Assembly: GCF_932274485.2 (NCBI RefSeq)
Contig: NC_065884.2
Coordinates: forward strand, 36,103,540 to 36,167,539
Length of the DNA stretch: 64,000 nucleotides
Source of the DNA: Patella vulgata
Taxonomy: Eukaryota; Mollusca; Gastropoda; Patellidae
Direction of reading: 5' to 3'
The notes below the pieces were generated by a model that was given only the letters and a program-made list of their open reading frames with translations, had not been told where the DNA came from and did no database searches. Below are positions 21,640 to 32,591 of the stretch, one piece after another (positions within the stretch are counted from its first letter, which is position 1; every line of letters starts with the position of its first letter). The position numbers and the translations under genes are program-made.

Positions 21640-24600
21640 TAACTAGATCTGCTACTGTCCCATGCAGATATGAAAGCTTTCATATTCATCGTCACGTGAC
21701 ATGGATTATATCAAGTATCTTAAAAGAAAAAAGAACAACAAAAAATAATTATCAAAATCGGTGAAAAAGTCGTGAAGTTACAAGTCTAAATATAGTGAGA
21801 AACATTGCACCCGAGCAAAAAAATAATCTAAAAACTAAAGGGAAATAACTGAGACTTGGATTGCTGTAATCGGAATGACTTTCTGTTCCAGAAGTTTTAG
21901 AAAAATGGATCAAGCCGTTTAAAAACGGGATGGATGAGAACATGAAACGAAGATGGCGGGAAAGAACTAAAAAGGGGCAGGAAAATGTCAAAAAAATAAA
22001 TGAAATAACTTTGAACGGAACTAATATTTTTTGAATCGGATTGACCTTAGCTTGACCTTGACCTTTTGAATATTTAGGTTAAATTTGTAAATTTTGAAAA
22101 TTAAAGGCATAAATTGTCCTGCAAACAACTTTGTCGGCACATAAAAGGTCAAAGGCGAAATACGAACATATTACGGCCTATTGTGTTTATTTTCACGTCT
22201 GTTCAAGTGGATTTTTCACTGTTCTTCATATTCAATTCCAAATGGAGACCGAAATCAAAATCCTGTTCTGAACGTTTTTTAGGCATTCCTTCAAGGATTC
22301 AGAAAATGTAACTCCCATGTCAGTAAATATAATATCGCGAAATTTTTCTCCTTTTAATATATGATAAATATTATGGCGGCGCAGCCAACCGCTGGAAATT
22401 CCAGAGATTTTGACCACCGGAAGGATGCCTCAGCAATCAAAAAAAGTCAAAATAGGCGATTTCGGTTTTTAGTGTTGCGGTCATTTTAAAAAATTGTCTT
22501 GTAAGGATAATGTGTATAGTACTAACACCTATCACATACAGAAGAGGCGATAAGATCCCTTTACATTTGCAATGTCAAAATTAATTAAAACAAAATTTAA
22601 ATTCCGAAAATCTTTTTTTGTTGATAAAACTCTTTTTTTTTTAATCGGATCAAAACGGGAGTAAAGCACAGAGTCCGGGGTGGTTATGGGCGTACTGTGT
22701 CCAAATTTCATGGTTTTCGGACAATCGGTGCCAGTGTCGTAGCGAAATTCCAATTTTTTCCCCGTACAGAATCCGTAAATTGACGAACGGCAGGAACCGT
22801 GTCAAGAACAAACGACATGAACGAATGCATGTATCGCCTTGAAATTTTCAGGGTACCAACGTGAAAGGTTCCTAGCCGGAATTTGGTAGTCATGGTACCT
22901 TTGGTTCCAGCGTGGTGCATGCGCGAAGTTAACGAAGTTGTAGTGGATTTGGGGTGAATTTCGGAGTGGTTTGGTGTAGTTGGGTGGATCCACGAGGTCG
23001 GGTGGACCTCAGTTGGCGGCCATAACACATGAACAAGCGTTCATGAATTTTTGCGACCGGGGTTTATTTTCAATGCACAGGCATCGTTCCGGTGGTCTGA
23101 TTACCTTCAAATTTGCACAGAATGTACCTTGGGATTCTAGCTATCACATATTAAAAATAGAAGAGTGTGGAATTTCGAGAACGTTGAAAATAAATTCGAA
23201 GCCCACCCCCACCCATCAATGTTTTTTTTGCTTAAAAAATTGCTGTATTTTATCGATTTTTTATTCTTCTTGATATCTGAGCATTTTCTCCTTTTAATAT
23301 GTGATAAATATCATCGCGGCGCAGCCAAACGCTAGAAATTCCAGAGATTTTGACCACCGGAAGGATGCCTCAGCAGTCAAAAAAGGTCAAAATGGGTGAT
23401 TTCGGATTTTAGTGTCGATACATCGTTGCGGTCATTTTAAAAAATTGTCTTGTAAGGATAATGTGTATAGTACTAGCTAATACCTATCACATACGGAAGA
23501 CGCGATAAAATCCCTTTGCATTTGCAATTTCAAAATTAATTAAAACTAATATTAAATTCTGAAAATCGTTTTTTTTTGCTAAAACTCTTTTTTTTTTTAA
23601 TCGGATCAAAATGGGAGTAAAGTACAGAATCCGGGGTGGTAATAGGCGTATTGTGTCCAAATTTCATGGTTCACAGACAATCCGTTCTGGTGTCGTGGCG
23701 ATATTCCCCCTTTATCTGGACTTAGAAAAATGAGAACGGCAGCTGACCTGGAGCCGTGCCAAGAACAAACGACTTGAAGGAATGCAGGTATCGCCTTGAA
23801 ATTTTTAGGGCACCTAGGTACCAACGTGAAAAGTTCCTAGCTGGAATTTGGTAGTCATGGTAGCTTTGGTTCCAGCGTTGCGCATGCGTGAAGTCAAAAG
23901 CAGCTAAATATGTTTGTTATGAAGGGAATTTTTTTACAAAATGGACCTATCTCTTCGAAACTTCGGCTACCCCCCCATTTCCGACCTCGGCGCATCCAAA
24001 AATTGTCTCCAAATTAAAATCGAACACCTAGTTCCATCTCTATTTTTTTGTTTTACTTTATGTACCCCCGGGAAAATGGCCACCGCTCGCCCCCCCATGT
24101 TTCGGGCCCTAAAATTTCTTGTTTGGAATTGTGCTTGGGACCATAAGCCAGATACCCAGTGAGTTTCAAGTTGGTGTGCACGATAGTAGGGTTGTAACGC
24201 GCATGCGCGGGCCTACACTCGAAAACAACCTAGTCGGCACGGAAAACATCAAAGGCGAAATTCGAATTTTTGAAATATTCAAATACCAAACATTCGACAT
24301 GAGCCAGGCTATCCTGAAATGTATTATTTCGGTAATAGGAGACAGATTCTTTAAGCCACGACCAATTGTGTATGTTTTCAAGCCCATTAATGTGTATGTT
24401 TTCAAGCCCATTAATGTGGATTTTTCACTATTTTTCATTTTCAATTCAAAATGGCGCCCATCATTTGCCAGAAATCAAAATTCTAATTCCTACAATTTAG
24501 GGCTTTCCTTCAAGGATTCGGAAAATATAATTCCCTTGTCTGTAAGTAAAATATCAAAAAAGCCTTAGCGATATTTCACATTGCAAGATGGTGGCACTTC

Positions 24601-25206
24601 CGGAATGGGCTACAAACTCAATTTTTTGTGAACGAATCAGAAGTGTCGTAGCTAGTACAGAAAAAAAATTTCAAGGCAATCTGACCTATATTTCGTCGAT
24701 TTTTTTGAAAACTTTGATCCTTAATTTCATCAAGGGGAGATAATTTAGAAAATTTCTAATGACATCTTTCAAGTCGCATCGGTAAGATCTACTTACTAAA
24801 TAAATTTCATGAAAATCGTGCAACTATTAAAGAAGTTGTCAAGTTGGTTTCAAATTCCATTTCGAAATCACAGCGACGAATTTTCGAAATTCGAAAATCC
24901 GAAATAGCACATTTGAAGTAAATGTTTCAATGTACTCAAAGAAAAAAAATTTAGTAAAATAGGTCAAATAGTCACAAAGTTACAGCTTGTAGGTCAAATG
25001 CATTCGTTCGTAAAATTCGGTGATTTCCGATTCATAAAACGTTTTGAAAATATATTTAATAGGTAAAATTTTCAGAAAGATCCTATGGTTAGATTCTAAG
25101 AAATCCGATTTATGGACAAAACACAAAAAAAAAAAAAATAATAATAATAATATTAATCTTTACAGAAACAATAAGCTTTCATATGAAATATGAAAACTTA
25201 ATAATA
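21640..25206 (+). mobile_element. Z-family HINE-like element
   Basis: The 5' end CTAGATCTGC...GCAGA (21643-21668) is followed by the 18-bp perfect palindrome ATATGAAAGCTTTCATAT (21668-21685). The 3' hairpin AAGCTTTCATAT...ATATGAAAACTT (about 25173-25200) is followed by AATAATA and preceded by AGAAACAATA. The body has a direct duplication and no recognisable gene. Frames up to 149 aa (24119-24568) have no motifs and are not supported. Confidence 0.6.
22340..23900 (+). repeat. Direct duplication inside Z
   Basis: A segment at about 22343-22940 recurs at 23280-23900, offset by roughly 0.94-0.96 kb. Shared marks include GGCGGCGCAGCCAA, CCACCGGAAGGATGCCTCAG, ATGTGTATAGTACTA and GGAATTTGGTAGTCATGGTA. 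The sequence between them is less alike. This is either an internal tandem duplication or two monomers of a long repeat unit. Confidence 0.7.
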
Positions 25207-25439
25207 AAAATTTTAGTAAAAACAATAGTCTTTCAGAAAGTCTGAAAGCCTAATAATTTTATTAAAAACAATAGTCTTTCAGACAAAAGTCTGAAAGCCT
25301 AATAATAATAATCGTTTTCTACAGCGCTGAATTGACGAAACCACGGCCGATTTTCAATTCTGGAAAAAAGTACAAAATTCGGTTACTTCCGGTATGCGCA
25401 GAAGTTTCCAAATTGTTTTATCAAGTAGCCACCACATGG

Positions 25440-26416
25440 TTTCCCGAATCCCCCTTTCGTGAATTATCATAACATTGTCGAAGAATAGTCCCACTTCTTC
25501 GTTTAATCATGTCTTTTCACATTGTCTACCCATAATACATAAGATATTAGAGTTTAAAGATTTCCAAAGGCGGCCATATTAGATTTATACTAATGATTGG
25601 ACTATGGCGATATGACGTCACATGGACGTAATTTAGCAAGGTTTTTTCTGATTCTTTGGTAGCACTTTCCTATCTACCCGCAACACATTTACACCCTCTG
25701 AACTCAACCATTCCTGATATATTGCAGTTTTAAGGTTCCAATGGCAGAAACATTGGATTTATACCAATTGTTGGACGTATGACATTATGACGTCACATGG
25801 ACGTCATGGATTATGTTTTTTTTTATTCTTTGGTACCACTTTTATATCTACCCCCGAGATATTGGAGTTTTAAGATGCCAATGGCAACCATATTGGATTT
25901 ATTGTAATTACTATCTTTTTATTTTGGATTCATGCTAATTGTTGGCTGTATGACTTATGACATCACAAGGATGTCACCTGGCATTGTTTTTCTAGTTCTT
26001 TGGTAGCACTTTCCTATCTACTCGTAATACAATTACATCCTCCAAACTCAGCCATTCCCGAGATATTGGAGTTTTAAGTTTCAATGGCAGTCATATTGGA
26101 TTTATGCTAATTATTGGCCGTATGACGGCATGGCGTCACAGGAACGTCTTTTAGTTATGTTTTTCTGAGTCATCTGTACCACTTTCCTATCTATCCGTAG
26201 TACATTTACACCCTCCAAACTCAATCATTCCAGAGATAATGGAGTTTTAATGTGCCAATGGTGGCCATATTGGATTTATGCTAATTACTCGAAAACCTAT
26301 CTTTTTATTTGGGGCGATTTTTGTTTGGGAGACTTTCAGGGACACCTCTACCAGATTCCATCGAGAAAAATTCTGTTGAAATTTGTTCTAGGTGATTTAT
26401 TATTTTTACTGGACTA
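25440..26416 (-). repeat. T1 right arm
   Basis: Inverted counterpart of 12779-13510 with about five units (phrase TTGGATTTATGCTAATT on this strand near 26098 and 26272). It ends in GGACTA at 26416. The interrupted V monomer resumes at 26417 with TTACCCTTAGCAG. Confidence 0.65.
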
Positions 26417-26826
26417 TTACCCTTAGCAGAAAATTCTCATCTTCGAACTCCATCAAGGTATTCACTTAATAAACACCTACGCCAAGTATGAACATTCTAG
26501 CTAAATTAGAATGAGAGTTATTATGTTCCAAAGTCTCGACCAATCAAACTGCTTATCGCTCTGCTTACCCTGAGCAGAAAATGCTCATTATTGACCTTAG
26601 TCAAGGTATTGATGTAATAAAACTATACACTAAATTTCATCACTCTCACTTAATTAGAACTAAATTTATTGTGTCCCAAAGCATCAACCAATCAAATTGC
26701 TTATCTCTGCTTACCCTAAGCAGAAAATGCTCATCTTCGCACTCCATCAAGGCATTGACATAATAAACACCTACACAAAGTTTGAAAATTCTAGCTCAAT
26801 TATAAAGAGAGTTATTGTGTCTCAAA
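26417..26826 (+). repeat. V-monomer array, right part of the interrupted V block
   Basis: Continues the monomer cut at 12778. A and B monomers alternate (GTTCCAAAGTCTCGACC at 26525; GTGTCCCAAAGCATCAACC at 26671). It ends where W-type sequence begins. No V 3' hairpin is seen here. Confidence 0.75.
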
Positions 26827-29800
26827 AAGTCCGGGCAGTCAACAAGTGTTGTTGCATATTTTTACTTTTTTCAGTAATGAAACATTTATAATACACTAAA
26901 ACTTTTTCAAAGTGATCAAGGGCCATAACTTTGGCAGTCATTAATCGGAAATCTTTGAAAATCAATAGGATTCTTCGTCCTGTGTATAAATTTAAAGTCA
27001 ATCGGATATTAACTTCAGCCTCTAGAGCGTCCACAAGAGTTTTCAACGTGATCAAGGGCCATAACTCTGGCAGTAATTATCGAAAATCGCTGAAAATGAA
27101 TAGGCTTCTTCGCCTCATGACCTTAAACACTGTGTATAAACTTAAAGTCAATCGGATATTAACTTTGGCCTCTAGAGCATCCACAAGATGTTTTGAAGTG
27201 ATCAAGGGCCATAACTCTGGCAATAATTATCGAAAATCGCTGAAAATGAATAGACTTCTTCGTCTCGTGACCTTAAACACTTGGTATAAATATAAAGTCA
27301 ATCGGATATTAACTTTAGCCTCTAGAGCGTCCACAAGAATTTTCAAAGTGATCAAGGGCCATAACTCTGGCAGTAATTTTTGGAAATCGCTGAAAATCAA
27401 TAGGCTTCTTCGTCTCAAGACCTTATACACTGTGTATAAATTTAAAGTCAATCTGATATTAACTTTGACCTCTAGAGCATCCACAAGATTTTTTCAAGTG
27501 ATCAAGGGCCATAACTCTGGCAGTAATTATCCAAAATCGTTGAAAATGAATAGGCTTCTTTGTCTCATGACCTTAAACACTGTGTATAAATTTAAAGTTA
27601 ATTGGATATTAACTTTGACATGATCAAAGTGATCAAGGGCCATAACTCTGACAGTAATTATCGAAAATCGGATATTAACTTAAGCCCCTAGAGCCCCCAC
27701 AAGATTTATTGAAGTGATCAAGGGCCATAACTCTGGCAGTAATTATAGGAAATCGCTGAGAATCAATAGGCTTCTTCGTCTCATGGCCTTAAACACTGTA
27801 TATAAATTTAAAGTCAATCGGATATTAACTTTAGCCTCTAGAGTGTTCACCCCAGTCAACTTCAAATCTGTGTAGCAAAAAATCTAAATGGTCAACCCCC
27901 TACAAAATTATGATGAGGAGATTGCCAAATGTTGTCCCCATTGTGCCTATAAAGATTGGAACCAACGGAATGTTGAGAAAAAAGCTACAGCCTGTGATGT
28001 TACAGCCATTTAACATTGAAGTCAATGGGCAAATAATTGCTAGTCTGAGTCCATGTATCAGACCATAACTTCATGGATTATGGCCCCTGAATGTACGAAA
28101 AATCATGTTTTTCGCTTGTGGACACTCTAGAGGTCCCAATTTTCATCTGATTTTGATGAAACTTAAAATACATATTTATAACCCAAAGATCTTGGTTCCT
28201 TTCAATATTCACGCATATCGGATTGTAACTTCCTAAATGAATTATGACCCCTGATTGTACGAAAAATAGCGTTATTTCATATAGATCGGATGATAACTTT
28301 TGTCGTTCGAACGTTCACAATGTTCAACAAAGTAAAACAAGGGCCATAACTCTAGAAGAAATTGACGGAAATTGCTGACATTCAATGGGCTTCTTCATTT
28401 CACTAATTTAAATGATGCATATGAATTTCATACAGATTGGGTGATAGCTTTTGTCGTTCGAGCGTTCACAAGGTTCAACAAAGTGAAACAAGGGGCATAA
28501 CTCTTGATGTAATTAACGGAAATTTGCTGAAACTCAATAGGCTTGTTCGTTTTACTAATTTAAACGATACATATAAATTTCATACAGATCGTATAATAAC
28601 TTTTGTCGTCAGAGCATTCACAAGGTACAACAAAGTGAAACAAGGGTCATTACTCACAGCGTATATAACGGAAAATGCTGAAATTCAATAGGCTTCATCG
28701 TTTCACTAATTTTAATGATGCATATAAATTTCAAACAGATCTGATGATAACTGTTGATATTAGAGCATTCACAAGATTCAACAAAGTGAAACAAGGGCCA
28801 TAACTCTAGATGTAATTAACAGAAATTGCTGAAATTCAATAGGATTCTTTGTTTTACTAATTTAAATGATGCATATAAATTTCATACAGATCGGTTGATA
28901 ACTTTTGTTGTTAGAGCATTCGCAAGATGCAACAAAGTGAAACAAGGGCCATAACTCCAGAAGAAATGGAAGTTATTGAAATTAAATAGGCGTCTTCATC
29001 TCACTAATGCAAACAACATATATCAATTTCAAAACAATCAGATGATAAATGTAGTCTGTAGATTGTTCACAAGAAATTGTGGACAATGGACGGCGGGACG
29101 GCCGGACGGCCCGCCGGACGGGGGCCAGTGGCGGCGCAAGCCGTCGGTGGTTGGAGGGGCAAAGCTAGGGCAAAGTCAAAGGTTAAGGGGGCAAAGGCAC
29201 GAGCTTCAACTAGGGGTAGGGGGGCTACCCCAGAAGATTTTGAAAATCAGACTGCCGGAAATGCAGCCTGGCAGTATTTTAGGCACTGATCGTTGAGGTA
29301 AAGTGTCAAACGAACAGACTTGCGAACCGCGACGTAGCCCACTCACGAGCGCCAAAGTAGGGAGTCCTTATGTTTATGGAGGGTATGGGGGATCTCCCCC
29401 AGGAAATTTTGAAAAATAAACTGCCAGAAATAATGTCTGACAGTATTCAGTCAGGAACCGATCGTCGAGATAAATAGATCTGACCAGATATCGTCCGTCA
29501 TCTGATCACTAGTTTATCCGACCAGAGAACAAAATGTCAAACGAACGGACTTACGAAACTCAACGAAGTAGCGAGTCCTTGTGGGGGGTATTGGGGACCT
29601 CCCCAAGAAAATTTTGAAAAACAGACTGTCGGAAATAGAGCTCATCAAATGCCGTCTGTCGCCTGATCACTAGACTATCCGACCAAATACTTTTTTTTTC
29701 TAAAATTATTGGGGGGGGGGGGGGGCAAACAGAGGGCAGACCAAATTTATGGGGGGACAAACAAATGACCCCCCCTGGCGCTGCCGCTGACAGGGGCGAC

Positions 29801-29840
29801 GGCAATATATAACCACATTTTCAAGTGGGCGTATAAAAAT
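26827..29840 (+). mobile_element. W-family element, 5'-truncated, with 150- and 151-bp arrays
   Basis: It starts inside the W 5' region (GCAGTCAACAAGTGTTGTTG), without the palindrome. 150-bp monomers have GCCATAACTCTGG at 27061, 27211, 27361 and 27511, exactly 150 bp apart, and hold a 230-aa frame. A unique patch lies at 27845-28060, then part of a 331-type unit reversed (28060-28290), then about five 151-bp monomers (28300-29050). The GC-rich GACGG end and the hairpin at about 29804-29831 are separated by a hAT insertion. Confidence 0.65.
29126..29789. mobile_element. Small hAT-like non-autonomous transposon in W
   Basis: Ends are CAGTGGCGGCGC and GCGCTGCCGCTG (imperfect inverted repeats). 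The near-identical octamers ACGGGGGC (29118-29125) and ACAGGGGC (29790-29797) look like an 8-bp target duplication, the hAT length. The interior has two to three diverged direct repeats (CCCAGAAGATTTTGAAAA; CCAGGAAATTTTGAAAA) and a run of 15 G at 29711-29725. No transposase. Confidence 0.7.
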
Positions 29841-30822
29841 GGTATATCAAGGTTGTGGACCCTCTAGAGATCACAATTTTGATCTGATTTTGACCCGAAC
29901 AGCTTGGTTCCTGTCGGATCCTAACTTTCTGAATTATGGCTCCCGATTGTACAAAAAGTGACGTTTTTAGCTTGTGGTCCATCTAGCAGTCACAATTATT
30001 ATCAGATTTAAAAAAAAAAGTGAATATATGACCATTACACCCTTTTGACTGTTGAGTTTGAATTTCATGAAAATCGGACCAAAACTGCCGGACAAAATGG
30101 CCGTCCCTCATATGCAAATAGTGTAAAAATATGGTTTATCAAGGTTGTGGACCATCTTGACGTCACCAGTTTGATCCGATTTTGATGTAACTTGAAATAC
30201 ACGTTTATAACCCAAAGATCTTGGTTCTTTTCAATATCTATATGTGCATATCGGATTGTAACTTGCTGAATTACAGCCCTTGATTGTACGAAAAATCACG
30301 CTTTTAGCTTGTGGTCACTCTAAAAGTTCACAATTTTTATCAGATTTAACAAATCGTTTGAATATATCACTGTTACACCCTAATGACGGTTGGGTTCAAA
30401 TTTCATGAATATCAGACCAAAACTGCCAGACAAAATGGCCACCCCTCGTATGTAAATAGTGTAAAAGTATGTTACACCAAGGTTGTGGACGCTCTGGAAT
30501 TCAGAATTTTTATCCGATTTTGATAAAACTTGAAATGTATGTTTATTATCCAAAGATCTTGGTTCCTTACGATATTTGCACATATCGGACTGTAATTTCC
30601 TGTATTTTGACCCCTGATTGTACGAAAAATCACCTTTTTAGCTCTAGAGGTCACAATTTTTATCTGATTTAAAATGTATCACCGTTACACCCCAATTTTT
30701 GTCAGATTTTGATAAAACTTAAAATACATGTCTATCTTTATATCCCAAAGAGCTCAATCCCTTTCGATATTCACATATTATGGATTATGACCCGATTGTT
30801 CTTTATCTTGCCTGGCAACCGT
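29841..30822 (-). repeat. 331-type W array, reverse orientation, with diverged 5' palindrome
   Basis: Units read on the minus strand carry CCATATTTTTACAC and CCAAGATCTTTGGGTTATAA. At 30808-30819 TTGCCTGGCAAC is the W palindrome with its outer base changed, marking the 5' end of a reverse element. Its 3' side meets the hairpin of the forward element at 29804-29831, so one hairpin lies between two opposing arrays. Frames of 60-67 aa are shadows. Confidence 0.6.
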
Positions 30823-31567
30823 AGGTTTAAGCTTCATATTACTTCTGTGCTTATTAAGTCGAGTGATGAACGCTTATTATAGACGGAGAGATCTAATTCC
30901 TGTTTGTCAAGTACCGAGAACAAATTGCAAAAGAATTTCTTTCACTGGAATCTAGTAAAGGGATGTCTTAAGGACTCCCAACTCAAAATTGTCCGCTGAA
31001 ATCCTGTAGCGTTTTTCATAATTAGCATAAATCCAAGATGGCCGCCAATTGGACTTTCTGTCATCCATATCTTGGAAACGGCTCGTTTTAGAGCAATAAA
31101 TGTATTATCATTACATACAAAAGTGATATCAACGAATCAGAAAAAAAGGTTACCACAACGCTAGCAGGTCATGGTGTGATGACGGCATTGTGACGTAATG
31201 ACGTCACACTGACTTTATTTTGACGTCAAAACACTCAGTCCGGCAGAACTATGGCTGAACCAGGAAGTTGTACACAAAGATTTTTTTTATGATTGATTTT
31301 AGTAGCCTATGGTGTCCTCTTTAAGAATCTGCTGATTGAACCTGGGTCACCCTTGAGCGTTTTAAGAAATTCAAGATGGCGTCCAAGACGGTCGTCATTT
31401 CAAATAATGAACTGTAACCCCCATACTATTTTGTCTAGGATGATAATTTTGGTGTCTAACCGTATGTTTTTGGTGCCAAAGAATACACCGAAATCACCCA
31501 TTATGTTGTGTGGTGATTAGATGATAGTAAAATGCAAAATGACAGACAATATGGCCCTTTATAATTA

Positions 31568-32231
31568 CAGTGGACATCGTGCGCGATCGTTACAATAATT
31601 CGGATCACACAGCGTTTCGGAATATCAAGTTTTCTCCAAAACCGGAAATACTGTAACTTTGAAAAACGGAAGTATTTTTATATTGTAGCTTCGAATCACC
31701 AGAATGCTATTCCCTTTATAAATGATAAACTTTTCTGTACTTTCAAAATTTTATTATATTAAATAATTAACAATAACAATGCATGCGTACAATATATTCA
31801 TAAAATCGTTTACATGTAATATCAATGCATGCGTACAATATATTTATAAATATCAATGCATGTAATCGTTTAAAGTAGTTTGCTTAGTTAAGATTACCGG
31901 AAGCATATCGTAAGGCGGAGTCCTGGGCAACATCTTCTAACAAATGAATTGTTGCGATCATCTTTTCGTCCTTAATCTGTGCGAAGTGTTTAATGTCGTT
32001 GAGCATGCGTAGGAATTTTGAATAGGTCAAGTCTGTCGTTAATGTATATTCTTCATCGTCCCAGTCTTCAGTCAATTGTCATATATAATTCGGAATCCGG
32101 AACATACAGAATTCGGATTTACCAGCGATTTTTTGGCTGAAGTAATAAGGCAATAAATCGGGACATGAAAATCATACCGGATGTCACAGCAATCCGGAGT
32201 GATCAGAGATCGGATGTGACAGAGTCCACTG
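31568..32231. mobile_element. pogo/Tigger-like non-autonomous transposon in T2 left arm
   Basis: Termini CAGTGGAC and the complement of GAGTCCACTG are flanked by TA (31566-31567, 32232-32233). TIR-proximal sequence contains TCGGAT / AATCCGG motifs as in pogo-type elements. The right arm of T2 lacks this segment, which shows it is an insertion. A 63-aa reverse frame (31884-32075) is rich in acidic and helical residues and could be the tail of a transposase, but I cannot confirm that. Confidence 0.5.
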
Positions 32232-32591
32232 TAACTCGATAGCAGCGGTTTGGACAATAATTATTTCACCGAACCAAACTATATATTTATGGACATAGAA
32301 GCATATGATTGATACGATAACACTACAAACATGCCTAACAGGGGGTCCAGGGCCACATGGGACGGCCCTGAAACGAAGGGCACAATCTGTGTTTTGATCA
32401 TTTAAAAAGCAAATTCTACCTGCAAAATACGAAATTCTACCCCCACAAAACTAGGTAATATTCAGTTTAATCCTTTAGTCGTGTGTCTGGTTGCAATCTG
32501 CGACTTCACAGGTGCAAAATACTATACATTCTAAGCCACCCCTAGTGCAGCTACAAGCGAGCGTACTATTTGGGGCGTCACTCATGCATCC

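Larger units (their letters stand above)
20238..25254 (+). mobile_element. X2: second X-family element, split by Z
   Basis: The 5' end CTAGACCTGCAAGCAGC (from 20248) with GGCTTTCAG at 20273-20281 closely matches X1. The body runs to about 21640, where GGCTCCGGTGAAAAAAAA and AATAATAA precede the Z element. The tail resumes at 25207 with AAAAACAATAG and the hairpin CTTTCAGAAAGTCTGAAAGCC ending at 25250. Body phrases such as CAAGTAGCCACCACATGG are shared with X1 (18380) and 25420. Confidence 0.65.
14381..25303 (+). mobile_element. X1: outer X-family HINE-like element, split by later insertions
   Basis: The 5' end is CTAGACCTGCAAGCAG, a palindromic CTGC/GCAG pair, then the motif GGCTTTCAG at 14408-14416. 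The 3' end is a hairpin TCTTTCAGAC / GTCTGAAAGCC at about 25274-25299, ending in CTGAAAGCC and TAATAATA. Body segments are 14381-14930, 18000-18480 and 25258-25303. The gaps hold a W element and a block of Y, X2 and Z elements. The second gap begins in an A-rich AATAATAA tract. No protein is encoded. Confidence 0.6.
12779..26416. mobile_element. T1: large inverted-repeat element (composite, nested)
   Basis: The arms 12779-13510 and 25440-26416 are inverted relative to each other. Both carry the phrase AGCATAAATCCAA next to ATGGCCACCATTG and repeat a unit of roughly 140-170 bp. The interrupted V monomer reads TCTCTGCTTA on the left and resumes with CCCTTAGCAG on the right, so the 13.6 kb between looks like one insertion with a TTA (or TA) duplication. 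The ends TAGGCGGG and the complement of CTGGACTA resemble the ends of T2. No transposase is seen. The interior is largely other elements. Two independent insertions cannot be fully excluded. Confidence 0.55.

Noticed and set aside
26931-27623. 230-aa open frame, and similar 146-158 aa frames elsewhere
   Set aside because: They lie wholly in tandem 150-bp monomers. A period divisible by three keeps a frame open by itself, and neighbouring monomers of the same family contain stops. No domain is recognisable.
31884-32257. Two reverse frames of 61-63 aa as a pogo transposase gene
   Set aside because: Too short and without the catalytic triad; mentioned only as possible remnants in the pogo-like element.
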